The translations under genes and the position numbers were made by a program. A stretch of DNA of 64,000 nucleotides from Pilimelia columellifera (lineage in GTDB: Bacteria > Actinomycetota > Actinomycetes > Mycobacteriales > Micromonosporaceae), in NCBI RefSeq assembly GCF_039532605.1, contig NZ_BAAARY010000005.1, positions 62,001-126,000 of the forward strand, in the 5' to 3' direction. Positions 1 through 8,684 of this stretch are shown here, in pieces. Position 1 is the first letter of the stretch. Every line of letters starts with the position of its first letter. The notes beneath the pieces were generated by a model. The model saw nothing but the letters and a program-made list of their open reading frames with translations. It had not been told where the DNA came from and did not search any database.

Positions 1-522
1 GTCCAGGTGGTAGAAGGCCGGGTCTACCAGGCGCAGGCTCACCACCGGGCGGCCGAGGGCCTCCTGGGCCTCGGCGTGCGCGGCGGTCTCGGTGCGGAAA
101 CCGTGGCCGGCCAGGATCAGGCCGCCGTGCGCGTCGGGCAGGTAGGCGAAGTCGCCCTCGCCTTCGTTGACGACGGTGGGGGCGACGAAACCCCACCCGG
201 GGTTCGTCTCGTAGAACTCCTGGTGGGACTTGGCCTCGGCGGAACGCTGCGGGTACTTGAACCTCGCGCCGTACGCGACGCCGTCGACGACGAAGGCGCC
301 GTTGGCGGCGAAGACCATGTCCGGCAGCCCGACCTGCGGATTCAAGGTATGCACCTCGTGACCGAGCCCGACCAGGGTCTGCCGCAGCCGCTCCCACTGC
401 GCCACCGCCGCCGCGGCGTCGACCGCGACGCTGGTGTCCATCCAGGGATTGATCACGTACTCGACGGCGAAGTGCTCAGGCGAGCACATGAGGTAGGTCC
501 GGCGCCGGGGCTCACGTTGCAT
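1..522 (-). CDS. ddaH: Dimethylargininase (DDAH family), 3' end cut by window edge
   Basis: The first 174 codons are visible and the reading frame runs off the left edge. The product hydrolyses N,N-dimethylarginine (or a related guanidine substrate) to citrulline in the amidinotransferase/DDAH family. The N-terminus carries the family hallmark MCSPEHFAVEYVINPWMD near residues 11-28, then the substrate-loop region LPDMVFAANGAF. The ATG at 522 is preceded by AGGAGG about 6 nt away, which fixes the start. The gene is divergent from an Lrp/AsnC regulator, a common actinobacterial arrangement in arginine/ornithine catabolism (often ddaH-rocD), so that regulator is the likely controller. The catalytic Cys lies in the missing C-terminal part and cannot be checked. 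Confidence 0.9.
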   Translation of the reverse strand, partial: MQREPRRRTYLMCSPEHFAVEYVINPWMDTSVAVDAAAAVAQWERLRQTLVGLGHEVHTLNPQVGLPDMVFAANGAFVVDGVAYGARFKYPQRSAEAKSHQEFYETNPGWGFVAPTVVNEGEGDFAYLPDAHGGLILAGHGFRTETAAHAEAQEALGRPVVSLRLVDPAFYHLD

Positions 523-632
523 CTGGGGTCCTCCTGCTGTGGCGGTCGCCGTACCCATCGGCGGCTGTGGGCGGTGACTAAGAGTAGATAGGCTGTGATC
601 GTCAGAACCAGATAGGCGCGTTGCGCTTGAGG

Positions 633-677
633 AGCGAATCATTGCGGATCGATCCGGTTGATCAGCGAATCATTGCG
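633..677. repeat. 14-bp direct repeat around the AsnC start codon
   Basis: AGCGAATCATTGCG occurs at 633-646 and again at 664-677, 31 bp apart. The first copy spans the ribosome binding site and TTG start of the AsnC-type gene and the second is in its codons 8-12. It could be a local duplication or a regulator half-site pair. No function is demonstrated. Confidence 0.4.
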
Positions 678-1112
678 TCTCTCGTCGCCGACGCCCGCAG
701 CTCCTATGCGGAGATCGGCGCCCGGGTCTCGTTGTCCGCGCCAGCGGTCAAGCGTCGGGTCGACCGGCTGCGCGCCGCCGGAGTGATCAAGGGCTTCACC
801 GCGGTGGTGGACCCGCGCTCGGTCGGCTGGAATACCGAGGCGTTCGTCGAGCTGTTCTGCACGGGCAAGGCGACGCCGGCGCAGATCGGTCAGGCGATCC
901 GGCGGCACCCGGAGGTGATCGGCGCCTACAGCGTCTCCGGACAGGCGGACGCGCTCGTCCACCTGCGTGCGGCGGACATGGGGCACCTGGAGCAGTCCCT
1001 GGAACGGCTGCGGGCGGAGCCGTTCGTCACCTCCACCCGAAGCATGATCGTCCTGTCCAGGCTGCTGGACGGGCCGCCCACGGGCCAGCCGTTGACCGTC
1101 CCCGAACGGTGA
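642..1112 (+). CDS. Lrp/AsnC family transcriptional regulator
   Basis: A 156-residue protein of normal size for this family. An N-terminal winged helix-turn-helix (about residues 5-50, ending in KRRVDRLRAAGVI) is followed by the typical hinge GFTAVVDP and a C-terminal RAM/ACT-like effector domain (about 65-145). A TTG at 642 is taken as the start because GAGGAG lies 7 nt upstream. A longer reading from TTG 621 lacks a ribosome binding site. The gene is divergent from ddaH with about 120 bp between starts, so it probably senses an amino acid such as arginine or ornithine and controls ddaH. The target is inferred from position only. Confidence 0.88.
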   Translation: MRIDPVDQRIIASLVADARSSYAEIGARVSLSAPAVKRRVDRLRAAGVIKGFTAVVDPRSVGWNTEAFVELFCTGKATPAQIGQAIRRHPEVIGAYSVSGQADALVHLRAADMGHLEQSLERLRAEPFVTSTRSMIVLSRLLDGPPTGQPLTVPER

Positions 1113-1220
1113 CATTCTGTAGTTATCGGGTTCGTGGGCACCCCGGCCGGGCACTGAGCACCCGGCCGCCTGTCGGTTGCTTGGGCTCAGCTCCCGGCCG
1201 GGGCGACCGAAACAAGGACC

Positions 1221-2831
1221 ATGAGCCTCCTCCAGAATCTGTCGCTGCGCGCGAAGCTGCGGCTCAACTTCGGTGTCACCGCGTCGCTGGTCGTCGTCCT
1301 CGCCGTGATCGGATACGACTTGTCGGTCAAGGGCGCCGACAGCGCGGTGCGCGCCAACCTGGCCCACGACCTCGCCATCGACCTCAACGAGCTGCGCTTC
1401 CACGCTGCCGAGGTCAACGGGTGGCAGACGGCGTACGCGTTCGAGGTCGGCCGGGACGGGACCCGCGCGGTCGCTGACACCGCGCCCGCGCGTCGGCAGT
1501 ACCTCGCCGCGGTCGCCGAGGTCCGGCCGCATTTCGAAAAGATCATCAACGAGGCGCCGATCGATGTCGCCGCCGAGGTCCAGAAGGCGGCCGCCGCGGC
1601 CGAGCGGTTCGGCGCCCTGGACGCGCGAATCGCGCAGCTCTACCGCACCGGTAGCCCGGCCGACAAGGCCGTCGCCGACCAGTTCGTTTTGGACGAGGCC
1701 GTCAAACTGCACAACGAGGTGACCACGGCGCTCGCCGCCGGCGCCGAGCTGGCGAACGAGCACGCCGAGACGGCGAGCGCCGAGATCGACCGCCAGGCCG
1801 GTTCGTCGCAGCTGTGGCTGCTGCTTACCGCGTTGGCCGCGCTCGCGATGGCCGCCGGTGGGGCCGTCCTGCTGACGAGGTCGATCATGCCGCCGCTGGA
1901 GCGGGTGTCGCAGGTGCTCAAGGCGATGGCCGAGGGTGACCTCACCCGCCGCGCCGAGGTCGCCAACCGGGACGAGATCGGACAGATGGCGACCGCGCTG
2001 GACCAGGCCAACGAGCGCACCAGCCAGACGCTGCTGGAGGTGGCCGACCACGCCCGGACGGTCGCCGCGAGCGCCGAGGAGCTGTCGGCGACCAACCAGC
2101 AGATCTCGGCGGCGGCCGTCGAGTCGTCGGCGCAGGCCGATGTCGTGGCGGCGTCGTCGGAGGAGGTGTCCGCGACAGTGCACACCCTCTCGGCGGGCGC
2201 CGAGGAAATGACGGCCTCGATCCGGGAGATTGCCCAGAACGCCAGCCAGGCCGCGGACGTCGCCGGCGAGGCGGTGGCCTCCGCCCAGCGCGCCTCGGGC
2301 ATCATCAACCAACTCGACGGAGCGTCCGGCGAGATCGGCGCGGTCCTGAAGGTGATCACGTCGATCGCTGAGCAGACGAACCTGTTGGCGCTCAACGCCA
2401 CCATCGAGGCGGCGCGGGCCGGCGCGGCGGGCAAGGGTTTCGCCGTCGTCGCGGCCGAGGTCAAGGATCTGGCCCAGGAGACCGCCCGGGCTACCGGCGA
2501 CATCGCCAGCCGGATCGACGCGATCCAGTCCGGCGCGGGGAACGCCACCTCGGCGATCACCGGCATCGCCGAGGTGATCGAGCGGGTGAACAGTTTCCAG
2601 CAGACGATCGCGGCGGCCGTCGAGGAGCAGACCGCGACGACCAACGAGATCAGTCGCAGCGTCTCCGAGGCCGCCACCGGGGCCTCGGCGATCAGCGAGA
2701 ACGTCGCCGGGATCGCCCGGGCCACCCAGGACACCAGCGGCGGCGTGGCCCAGGCCCAGTCCGCGGCCGACGACCTGGCCCAGCGGGCGGCGCGTCTGAC
2801 GGCGCTGATCGGGGGCTTCCGCTGCTCCTGA
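1221..2831 (+). CDS. Methyl-accepting chemotaxis protein
   Basis: A 536-residue membrane receptor. A transmembrane helix near residues 16-34 is followed by a periplasmic-side helical ligand-binding region of about 160 residues, a second transmembrane helix near 195-215, a HAMP domain (about 215-268) and a long cytoplasmic signalling coiled coil. The hairpin tip contains the highly conserved block around EQTNLLALNATIEAARAG. It would feed CheA/CheW, none of which is encoded in this window. The length and order match canonical transmembrane receptors. The ATG at 1221 has AAGGA just upstream. The ligand is unknown. Confidence 0.93.
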   Translation: MSLLQNLSLRAKLRLNFGVTASLVVVLAVIGYDLSVKGADSAVRANLAHDLAIDLNELRFHAAEVNGWQTAYAFEVGRDGTRAVADTAPARRQYLAAVAEVRPHFEKIINEAPIDVAAEVQKAAAAAERFGALDARIAQLYRTGSPADKAVADQFVLDEAVKLHNEVTTALAAGAELANEHAETASAEIDRQAGSSQLWLLLTALAALAMAAGGAVLLTRSIMPPLERVSQVLKAMAEGDLTRRAEVANRDEIGQMATALDQANERTSQTLLEVADHARTVAASAEELSATNQQISAAAVESSAQADVVAASSEEVSATVHTLSAGAEEMTASIREIAQNASQAADVAGEAVASAQRASGIINQLDGASGEIGAVLKVITSIAEQTNLLALNATIEAARAGAAGKGFAVVAAEVKDLAQETARATGDIASRIDAIQSGAGNATSAITGIAEVIERVNSFQQTIAAAVEEQTATTNEISRSVSEAATGASAISENVAGIARATQDTSGGVAQAQSAADDLAQRAARLTALIGGFRCS

Positions 2832-2919
2832 TGTTCGGCGGATGGCAGCCGAACGGCCCAGAGTCAACGAGACGCCAAGACGTTGACAGCCACCGATTCC
2901 TCAGGAGTGGTCGGGTCGG

Positions 2920-2925
2920 TATCGT
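2920..2925 (+). promoter_or_regulatory. Predicted -10 box (TATCGT) for a leaderless start
   Basis: TATCGT ends 6 nt before the ATG at 2932 and no Shine-Dalgarno sequence is visible. This matches the TAnnnT-N6-RTG layout of leaderless actinobacterial mRNAs. No clear -35 box is seen at the right distance. Confidence 0.45.
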
Positions 2926-2931
2926 AGGCCA

Positions 2932-4332
2932 ATGACCTCCAACTTCACTTCGGGTGACAGCTCCGTTTCGGATGGCAGCCTCGGCTCGGCGGCCCTGGAC
3001 CGCCCGCTGCTGAGCGTTGTCGGCGGCGACCTGCGGGCGCCGCTGGTCCAGGGCGGCGACGTCCGGTACGCCAATCTCGACTATGCCGCCAGCGCGCCGG
3101 CGTTGACCGTCGTCGCCGATCGGTTGACCGAGGTGCTGCCGTACTACGCCAGCGTGCACCGCGGCGCCGGTTACGCGTCGCAGGTCATGACGTCGGTGTT
3201 CGAGGCGGCCCGCGCGTCGGTGTCACGGTTCGTCGGCGCCCGTCCCGACGATGCTGTGATCTTCACCCGTTGCACCACCGACGCGCTCAACCTGGCCGCC
3301 GGATGCGTCCCCGCCGACGGCGAGGTGCTCTTCCTCGACATCGAGCATCACGCGAACCTGCTGCCGTGGCGGGCCCGCGCCCACCGCTGCGTCGAGGCCG
3401 CCGACACCGTGGCCGAGACCCTCGCCAGGCTGGCCGCCGCGCTCGACGAACGCCCGGTGGCGCTGGTCGCGGTGACCGGGGCGTCGAACGTCTCGGGCGA
3501 GGTGACGCCGTTGGCGCAGATCGTCGCGTTGGCGCACTCACGCGGCGCCCGGGTGCTGGCGGATGCCGCCCAGTCCGCCCCGCACCTGCCGTTGGACATG
3601 GCCGCGACCGGCGTCGACTTCCTGGCTTTCGCCGGTCACAAGCTCTACGCGCCGTTCGGATCGGGCGCCCTGGTGGGACGCCGCGACTGGCTCGACGCCG
3701 CGGAGCCCTTCCTCCGCGGCGGCGGAGCGGTCAAGAACGTCTCCCTCGACGAGGTCACCTGGACCACCTCCCCGCAACGCCACGAGGCGGGGTCGCCGAA
3801 TGTCCTCGGCGTGGTGGCGATGGCCGCCGCCTGCGACGCGCTGGCCGGCCTTCCGGCGGGCGCCATGCAGGCGCGCGAGCACCTGTTGCGTGGGCGGCTG
3901 GTGGATGGCCTGGAAGCGCTCGGCGCCCAGATCTTCCGCATCTGGGACGATTCCACCGAGACGATCGGCCTGGCCACGTTCTCGCTCGATGGCCACGACC
4001 CGAACCGGGTCGCGGCGTACCTGTCCGCTGAGCACGGGATCGGGGTGCGGACCGGCCGGTTCTGCGCGCATCCGCTGTTCGCCCGCAAGGGGTACGGGCG
4101 CGAGGGTGCGATCCGGGCGAGCTTCGGCGTCGGCTCGCCGACCGAGGACATCGACCGGCTGCTCGACGCCCTGACCCGGTACCTCAAGGAAGGTCCGGCC
4201 TGGGAGTACACGCCGTCGGACAAGGGCTGGCTGCCGACGCCGGACCCGCGGGTGTGGCCGGCCTGGGCGCAGGTGAACCCGGCCGCGGGGCCGGGTCTGT
4301 CGCCGTGCGCGGCGCCGCCGTCATTGGGGTGA
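2932..4332 (+). CDS. Class V aminotransferase / cysteine desulfurase-like protein
   Basis: A 466-residue PLP enzyme of the aminotransferase class V fold (SufS/NifS/isopenicillin N epimerase superfamily). The PLP-lysine motif is seen as FLAFAGHKLYAPFGSG, with the cofactor-aspartate segment ADAAQSAPH upstream and an early YANLDYAASAPAL substrate region. It is longer than typical SufS (about 410 residues) because of a roughly 40-residue N-terminal and a 40-residue C-terminal extension. No suf/isc genes are adjacent, so an Fe-S role is not supported by context. Cysteine desulfuration or a related C-S or amino-group reaction is possible. The start appears leaderless. Confidence 0.85.
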   Translation: MTSNFTSGDSSVSDGSLGSAALDRPLLSVVGGDLRAPLVQGGDVRYANLDYAASAPALTVVADRLTEVLPYYASVHRGAGYASQVMTSVFEAARASVSRFVGARPDDAVIFTRCTTDALNLAAGCVPADGEVLFLDIEHHANLLPWRARAHRCVEAADTVAETLARLAAALDERPVALVAVTGASNVSGEVTPLAQIVALAHSRGARVLADAAQSAPHLPLDMAATGVDFLAFAGHKLYAPFGSGALVGRRDWLDAAEPFLRGGGAVKNVSLDEVTWTTSPQRHEAGSPNVLGVVAMAAACDALAGLPAGAMQAREHLLRGRLVDGLEALGAQIFRIWDDSTETIGLATFSLDGHDPNRVAAYLSAEHGIGVRTGRFCAHPLFARKGYGREGAIRASFGVGSPTEDIDRLLDALTRYLKEGPAWEYTPSDKGWLPTPDPRVWPAWAQVNPAAGPGLSPCAAPPSLG

Positions 4333-4398
4333 TCGGGGCGTCGCGGCTGGCCGCGCAGGTGTTGATCGAAAGATGAACATCGATGGAACCAAACGGGT

Positions 4399-4412
4399 GT
4401 GACAGCCGTCAC
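4399..4412. promoter_or_regulatory. Short inverted repeat upstream of protease gene
   Basis: GTGACAGCCGTCAC is a 5+4+5 inverted repeat about 100 bp upstream of the first secreted protease. It could be an operator or a weak hairpin. Only the symmetry supports it. Confidence 0.2.
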
Positions 4413-4508
4413 TAGTGGGTGAGGGGTGTGTGCGGGTCGCTGGCGGGGGCCGCCCGACACGCCGCCACCCACCCCGGCGCCCCAGGGCCGGCCGTCCCAG
4501 GAGCATCT

Positions 4509-5303
4509 GTGAATCGTCGCACCCTCGCAGCGTTCGCCTTCGCGCTCGCCATGGTCGCAGGAACGATGACGGCCCACGCGGCGCACGCGGACCCGCCGGG
4601 CCCGGCCCCGTACATCGTCGGCGGGAAGCCGGCCGCTGAGGGCGCCTACCCGTGGATGACACACCTGCGACTGCACGCCGGGCCCAAGAGCAACATCTGC
4701 GGCGGGTCGCTGATCTCGCACGACATCGTCCTCACCGCCCAGCACTGCTTCGACGGCGGCGTCACCTCGGTGACCGCGGCGATCGGGACACTGAAGTTCA
4801 AGGACGCCCTCCCGGTCGGCCGGGAAAGGGTCGGCTCCACCTTCAAGCTCGGCCCGGGCCCCACCCGAGGCGACTGGGCGGTGGTCCGGTTGGACAAGGC
4901 GTACCAGGCGTCGTCGTACGCCAAACTGCCCGCTGACGGCGGACAGGATACCGCCGCCAGCCTCCGGGCCATGGGGTGGGGCCTGACAGCCGAAGGCGGC
5001 TTTGGCTCCGAGGTGCTCATGGAGGTCGACCTTCCGCCGATCACGGGCGAGCGGTGCTCCCACTACCAGCCGTTCGAACTTTGCGCCGGGGACCTCGCCA
5101 ACGGCGGCATCGACACCTGCCACGGCGACTCCGGCGGACCGCTGGTGTCGCTGGCGGGGGCGTCGGCCACCGTGGTCGGGGTCACCAGCTGGGGCAACGG
5201 CTGCGCCCGTCCGGACGAACCCGGGCACTACGCCCGGGTCAGCGCTTTCGCCAAGGACATCCGGGCGGCCATCAGCGAACTCGGCGGCCAGCAGCCCGCC
5301 TGA
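4509..5303 (+). CDS. Secreted trypsin-like serine protease (S1 family)
   Basis: A 264-residue exported chymotrypsin-fold protease. Starting at the GTG at 4509 (AGGAG 5 nt upstream) gives a clean signal peptide ending near residue 27 (HAAHA). The mature enzyme would begin close to YIVGG (35-39), where proteolytic activation normally frees the Ile-Val N-terminus. The catalytic triad is visible: His79 in TAQHC, Asp122 in GDWAVVRL and Ser208 in GDSGGP. The S1-pocket residue in GIDTCHGDSGG is the trypsin-type Asp. Cys pairs are conserved. The next gene is a paralogue on the same strand after a 296-bp gap, so the two probably arose by tandem duplication. An upstream in-frame ATG at 4419 would bury the signal peptide and was not used. 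Confidence 0.92.
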   Translation: MNRRTLAAFAFALAMVAGTMTAHAAHADPPGPAPYIVGGKPAAEGAYPWMTHLRLHAGPKSNICGGSLISHDIVLTAQHCFDGGVTSVTAAIGTLKFKDALPVGRERVGSTFKLGPGPTRGDWAVVRLDKAYQASSYAKLPADGGQDTAASLRAMGWGLTAEGGFGSEVLMEVDLPPITGERCSHYQPFELCAGDLANGGIDTCHGDSGGPLVSLAGASATVVGVTSWGNGCARPDEPGHYARVSAFAKDIRAAISELGGQQPA

Positions 5304-5497
5304 ACGGGCCGCCCCGCCTACCTGCCCGCCTTTCGGAGCGCAGCCAACCGCTTACAGAGGGTTCGGAGTTTCCCCTGGTCAAAGGGCTTCGCCTATCGAC
5401 AAAACCCTATGGCGAGAGGCAGGATGTCGACACCCGTGTGAACAGCGGGACCCGTTCGGTCGAACAGGCCGAGCCAGACGCTCAGCATCCCCAGACC

Positions 5498-5552
5498 GGC
5501 GGACCAAGGGGCGCGGCGCCCGGCCAACGCCGCCGTCGCCTCTTGGTCCGCC
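5498..5552 (+). promoter_or_regulatory. Inverted repeat in the leader of the second protease gene
   Basis: GGCGGACCAAG (5498-5508) is perfectly complementary to CTTGGTCCGCC (5542-5552), with a G/C-rich 33-nt interior that can also fold. It lies 48 bp before the second protease start. It may be a terminator for the upstream protease or a structured 5' UTR for the downstream one. No T-run follows. Confidence 0.4.
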
Positions 5553-5599
5553 TTCCGCTCCGCCGGCCGATCCGCCCCCACGAAAGGATCAGCAGCCAG

Positions 5600-6436
5600 A
5601 TGACCCGGACACGCGCCTTCATCGCCGTCTCAGCAGCCGTCGCGGCATTCGCCGCCGCCGTCCCGGTGGCCTCCGCGGCCACGACCTCCGACTCCTCCGG
5701 CCCGGCCCAGCGCATCGTGGGCGGCAAGGCATCGACCGTCGAGTACCCGTGGATGGCTCGCATCCGGGTTCCGGTCGAGGGCAAGGGTTTCGCCATCTGC
5801 GGGGCCACTCTCGTATCCCCGGACGTGTTGCTCACCGCGCACCACTGCCTGCACGACGGTCCCGGCAACGCGACGCCGCTGCCCGGCAAGGTCGAGGCGT
5901 TCATCGGCAAACTCGACTGGAAACAGGCTGAGCCCGCGGGCCTCAAGCGGGTCGAGGCTGTCCGGCAGGCCGGCAAGGGCGTCAAGAAGGGCGACTGGGC
6001 GGTGGTCAAACTGACCGAACCGCTCCCACTGTCCGGCTACCCGCTGCTGCCCACGGCGAAGACGCACGACGCCGGTCCGACGTTCCGGGCCCTCGGCTAC
6101 GGCAAGACCTCCAGCTCCGCCGCCAAGAGCGAGCAGTTCCTGCGCGAGGTGGACCTGCCGGTGATCGGCGACAGCAAGTGCGGCCAGTACGCGGCCGTCG
6201 AGGTGTGCGCGGGCGACCTGGCCAACGGCGGCATCGACACCTGCCAGGGCGACTCCGGCGGGCCGCTGCTCAAGCAGGTCGGCGCCGGCTGGGTCCAGGT
6301 CGGAGTGACGAGCTGGGGCATCGGCTGCGCCCGCAAGGGACAGGCCGGCCACTACACCCGCGTGAGCGCTTTCACTGCTGACATCCAGACGGCGATCAAG
6401 GCGATCGGCGGCCAGCCGGCCACGACTGTCAGCTAA
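5600..6436 (+). CDS. Secreted trypsin-like serine protease, paralogue of the preceding gene
   Basis: A 278-residue S1-family protease. The ATG at 5600 (GAAAGGA upstream) gives a signal peptide to about residue 26 (VASA), a short propeptide and then RIVGG (38-42). The triad is His82 (TAHHC), Asp132 (GDWAVVKL) and Ser219 (GDSGGP). The segment GDLANGGIDTC before the active serine is identical to that of the neighbour and nearly identical in DNA, supporting tandem duplication. The C-terminal VGVTSWGIGCA block is the usual substrate-binding strand. It is probably an extracellular digestive or processing protease. No inhibitor gene is adjacent. Confidence 0.92.
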   Translation: MTRTRAFIAVSAAVAAFAAAVPVASAATTSDSSGPAQRIVGGKASTVEYPWMARIRVPVEGKGFAICGATLVSPDVLLTAHHCLHDGPGNATPLPGKVEAFIGKLDWKQAEPAGLKRVEAVRQAGKGVKKGDWAVVKLTEPLPLSGYPLLPTAKTHDAGPTFRALGYGKTSSSAAKSEQFLREVDLPVIGDSKCGQYAAVEVCAGDLANGGIDTCQGDSGGPLLKQVGAGWVQVGVTSWGIGCARKGQAGHYTRVSAFTADIQTAIKAIGGQPATTVS

Positions 6437-6625
6437 GACCAAACTGGCCGCGGCGGTGATGCCAACCTTCGGGTCTACCTATCGCACAACCGAACAGTTG
6501 TGCGTTCCTACTGTCCGGATCGTTTGCCCGGATGGGAACCATCAGCGCCAACCTCGACAACCTGCTCGACAAGGCTGGGCCGCGGCCCCGTCGACCGCCA
6601 GGCAGTCCCGCCGCTGGCCTGATAA

Positions 6626-6651
6626 GGATTAGCCCCGTTCGTGCCGGGTAG
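6626..6651 (+). promoter_or_regulatory. Candidate SigB/SigF-type promoter of the hemerythrin gene
   Basis: GGATT (6626-6630), a 15-bp spacer and GGGTAG (6646-6651) resemble the GNNT-N14-16-GGGTA pattern of SigB/SigF-class sigma factors. It would give a roughly 40-nt leader containing the gene's ribosome binding site. Hemerythrin-domain genes are often general-stress genes, which fits, but the call is by eye. Confidence 0.35.
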
Positions 6652-6695
6652 AGGGGGACGTATTCGCCAATAGGAGGCACAAACGGGAGGCAATG

Positions 6696-7262
6696 ATGAC
6701 CAGCAGCCAGCTCAGCCGGGACGTCATCGACGTTCTGACCCATGACCACGAAGAGGTCACCGCGCTCATCGGCAACATCAAGACGGTGACTGATCCGATG
6801 GTCCGTCGGGACCTGACGGACACCGCCATCAGCGAAATCGTTCGGCACGCGGTGGCCGAGGAGATGTACGTATACCCCGTGATGCGCAGCTACCTCGCCA
6901 ACGGCGAGGAAGCGGTCGCGCACGACATCGAGGAACACCAGGAGATCGAGGAGACCCTGGTCCGCCTAGAGGACGCGGATGTGTCAGGCGTCGACTTTGA
7001 GGCCGCGCTGAGCCAGCTGGACCGGCTCCTGGCCGAGCATGTCAAGGACGAGGAGAACAGGCAGTTTCCCGAGCTGAGGCGCTCCATTCCGCTCGAGCAG
7101 CTCGTTGAGTTGGCCGAGAAGGTGGAACGCGCCAAGAAGCTCGCGCCCACCCGTCCGCACCCGGGCGCGCCGAACAGCGAGGTGTTCCACAAGCTCGTCG
7201 GGCCCGGCGTCGGGCTGGTCGACCGCCTGCGGGACAAGCTCACCGGGCGGGTCACTGGCTGA
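6696..7262 (+). CDS. Hemerythrin HHE cation-binding domain protein
   Basis: A 188-residue cytoplasmic protein with a four-helix hemerythrin-like fold. The di-iron ligand pattern is visible: HDHEE near residue 16, HAVAEE near 51, two histidines in HDIEEH near 76-81 and HVKDEE near 114. Such proteins bind oxygen or NO, or buffer iron and redox stress. The ATG at 6696 is preferred over the in-frame ATG at 6693 because GGGAGG ends 5 nt before it. The C-terminal 45 residues are polar and unstructured. A SigB-like promoter upstream suggests stress induction. Confidence 0.9.
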   Translation: MTSSQLSRDVIDVLTHDHEEVTALIGNIKTVTDPMVRRDLTDTAISEIVRHAVAEEMYVYPVMRSYLANGEEAVAHDIEEHQEIEETLVRLEDADVSGVDFEAALSQLDRLLAEHVKDEENRQFPELRRSIPLEQLVELAEKVERAKKLAPTRPHPGAPNSEVFHKLVGPGVGLVDRLRDKLTGRVTG

Positions 7263-7266
7263 ACGC

Positions 7267-8529
7267 TCAGCTGCTGGCCGCGGCGGCCTGCGGCCAGAGC
7301 CGCAGGCGCCACCTACGCATTCCTAGTGCAGCCGCGCCGGCGCCTGCGAGCGTCACTATTCCGGCCAGCTCCAGCGCGGCCGCTGGGCCGATCGTGTCGC
7401 ACAGCCAACCCAGGATCGGGGCGCCGAGCATGCTGCCGGCGGCTGAGGTGATACCCAGAATTCCCAGCATCCTGCCGCGCATGCGGGGGGGAGTGTCCAG
7501 CTGCAGGCGGGTGGCGATGATCGTGTCAACGACGACGGCAGCCGCGCCTATCAAGGCCATGAGGAGCGCGAACATGACGACGCCGTCGCTGAAGGCGGAG
7601 AGGGCCTGAAGCGCGCTCATCCCAGCTCCGGTGATCAGGAACAGTCGCCAGGTCAGGTGTGCTCGGCTCGCCACCGCTATCCCGCCGACGAGCGCGCCGA
7701 CGCCGAAGGCGGTGGACAGCATTCCGTAGCCGGCCGCGCCCGCCGCGAGCGGTCCGTCGGCCATGGCGGCCATGGTGACCTGATAGTTGCGGCCCAGACT
7801 GCCAAGTAGGAACGCCAGCCCCAAGGCCACGATCAGAGTCCGCTGGGCGGCAAGGTACCGCACGCCTTCCCGGAAACTGCCGACTCTCGGCCCTGCCGCG
7901 TCGGTGTTCGAGGGTCGGTCGCCAGGCGTCAGATCGAAGAGCTCGGCGGTGCGCACCGCGACGACGGCTGCGATCACGAGAACGAAGGAGATGCCGTTGA
8001 TGAGGAACAGCGTGGCCGTGCCCGTGGACGCCGCCAGCGCCCCGGCCACCGCGACGCCCGCGATACGGCCGCCTGAGCTGATCATCGAGCCAAGGCCCAG
8101 CGCCGTTCCCAACTGTGCCGCCGGCACCAGTGTGGCTCCGAACCGCCCGAGCGCCGGACCCTCGACCGCGGTGACGACGCCGCCCACCACAGCGCAGCCA
8201 TAGACGACGGTCATTCCGCCCACTCCGGTGGCGACGGCGCCCGCGAGCCCGAACGCGGTCAACATGCGTATGACCTGGCAGGCCAACAGAACCGGTCGGA
8301 CGGGTAGGCGGTCGGCGAGAGCGCCACCCCAGCCCCCGAGCAGGATCGTCGGAAGGCTGCTCAGGAGGACCGACACGCCCATCGCCGCTGCGGAGCCGGT
8401 CAGCTGCAGCACCAGAAGATTGATGCCGATGATCTGCATCCAGGCGCCCGCGACCGAGACGATGTCGGCGCCGGCCCACAGCCGGTAGTTGCGCAGGCTA
8501 AGCGGATGCAGTATTCGGGGAAGAACCAC
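7267..8529 (-). CDS. MFS transporter (probable exporter)
   Basis: A 420-residue integral membrane protein with about 12 hydrophobic segments and the MFS loop motif GGWGGALADRLPVRPVLL between helices 2 and 3. It resembles the effector-secretion/enterobactin-exporter branch of the superfamily. The GTG at 8529 has a GAGAGG-like ribosome binding site. It lies downstream of, and on the same strand as, the aldehyde dehydrogenase and the 50-residue peptide gene, 155 bp away. It may therefore export a product of that locus, though a separate promoter is possible. The substrate is unknown. Confidence 0.85.
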   Translation of the reverse strand: MVLPRILHPLSLRNYRLWAGADIVSVAGAWMQIIGINLLVLQLTGSAAAMGVSVLLSSLPTILLGGWGGALADRLPVRPVLLACQVIRMLTAFGLAGAVATGVGGMTVVYGCAVVGGVVTAVEGPALGRFGATLVPAAQLGTALGLGSMISSGGRIAGVAVAGALAASTGTATLFLINGISFVLVIAAVVAVRTAELFDLTPGDRPSNTDAAGPRVGSFREGVRYLAAQRTLIVALGLAFLLGSLGRNYQVTMAAMADGPLAAGAAGYGMLSTAFGVGALVGGIAVASRAHLTWRLFLITGAGMSALQALSAFSDGVVMFALLMALIGAAAVVVDTIIATRLQLDTPPRMRGRMLGILGITSAAGSMLGAPILGWLCDTIGPAAALELAGIVTLAGAGAAALGMRRWRLRLWPQAAAASS

Positions 8530-8590
8530 CGGGGCCCTCTCGGTTGTTGGCGACCCGAAGGCGGGGGCCGCTCCATTTCCCGATCGGACG

Positions 8591-8609
8591 GGTTCGCACC
8601 TGCGAAACC
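8591..8609. promoter_or_regulatory. Inverted repeat upstream of the MFS gene
   Basis: GGTTCGCACCTGCGAAACC is a nearly perfect inverted repeat (one extra A) located about 60 bp upstream of the transporter start, in the gap after the small peptide gene. It could be an operator for the transporter or a weak attenuating hairpin. There is no T-run. Confidence 0.35.
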
Positions 8610-8684
8610 GGTAATCCCTTTGTCACTTCTCCCGCTACCCGAAGGCAACCTACCGCCGATGGCGGTCACGGGGCCGCTCCGACG

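Noticed and set aside
639..2867. A 742-codon open frame on the minus strand opposite the regulator and chemotaxis receptor genes
   Set aside because: It mirrors the codon periodicity of the real plus-strand genes, is full of Arg/Gly/Asp low-complexity sequence and has no domain. It is a G/C-rich shadow frame.
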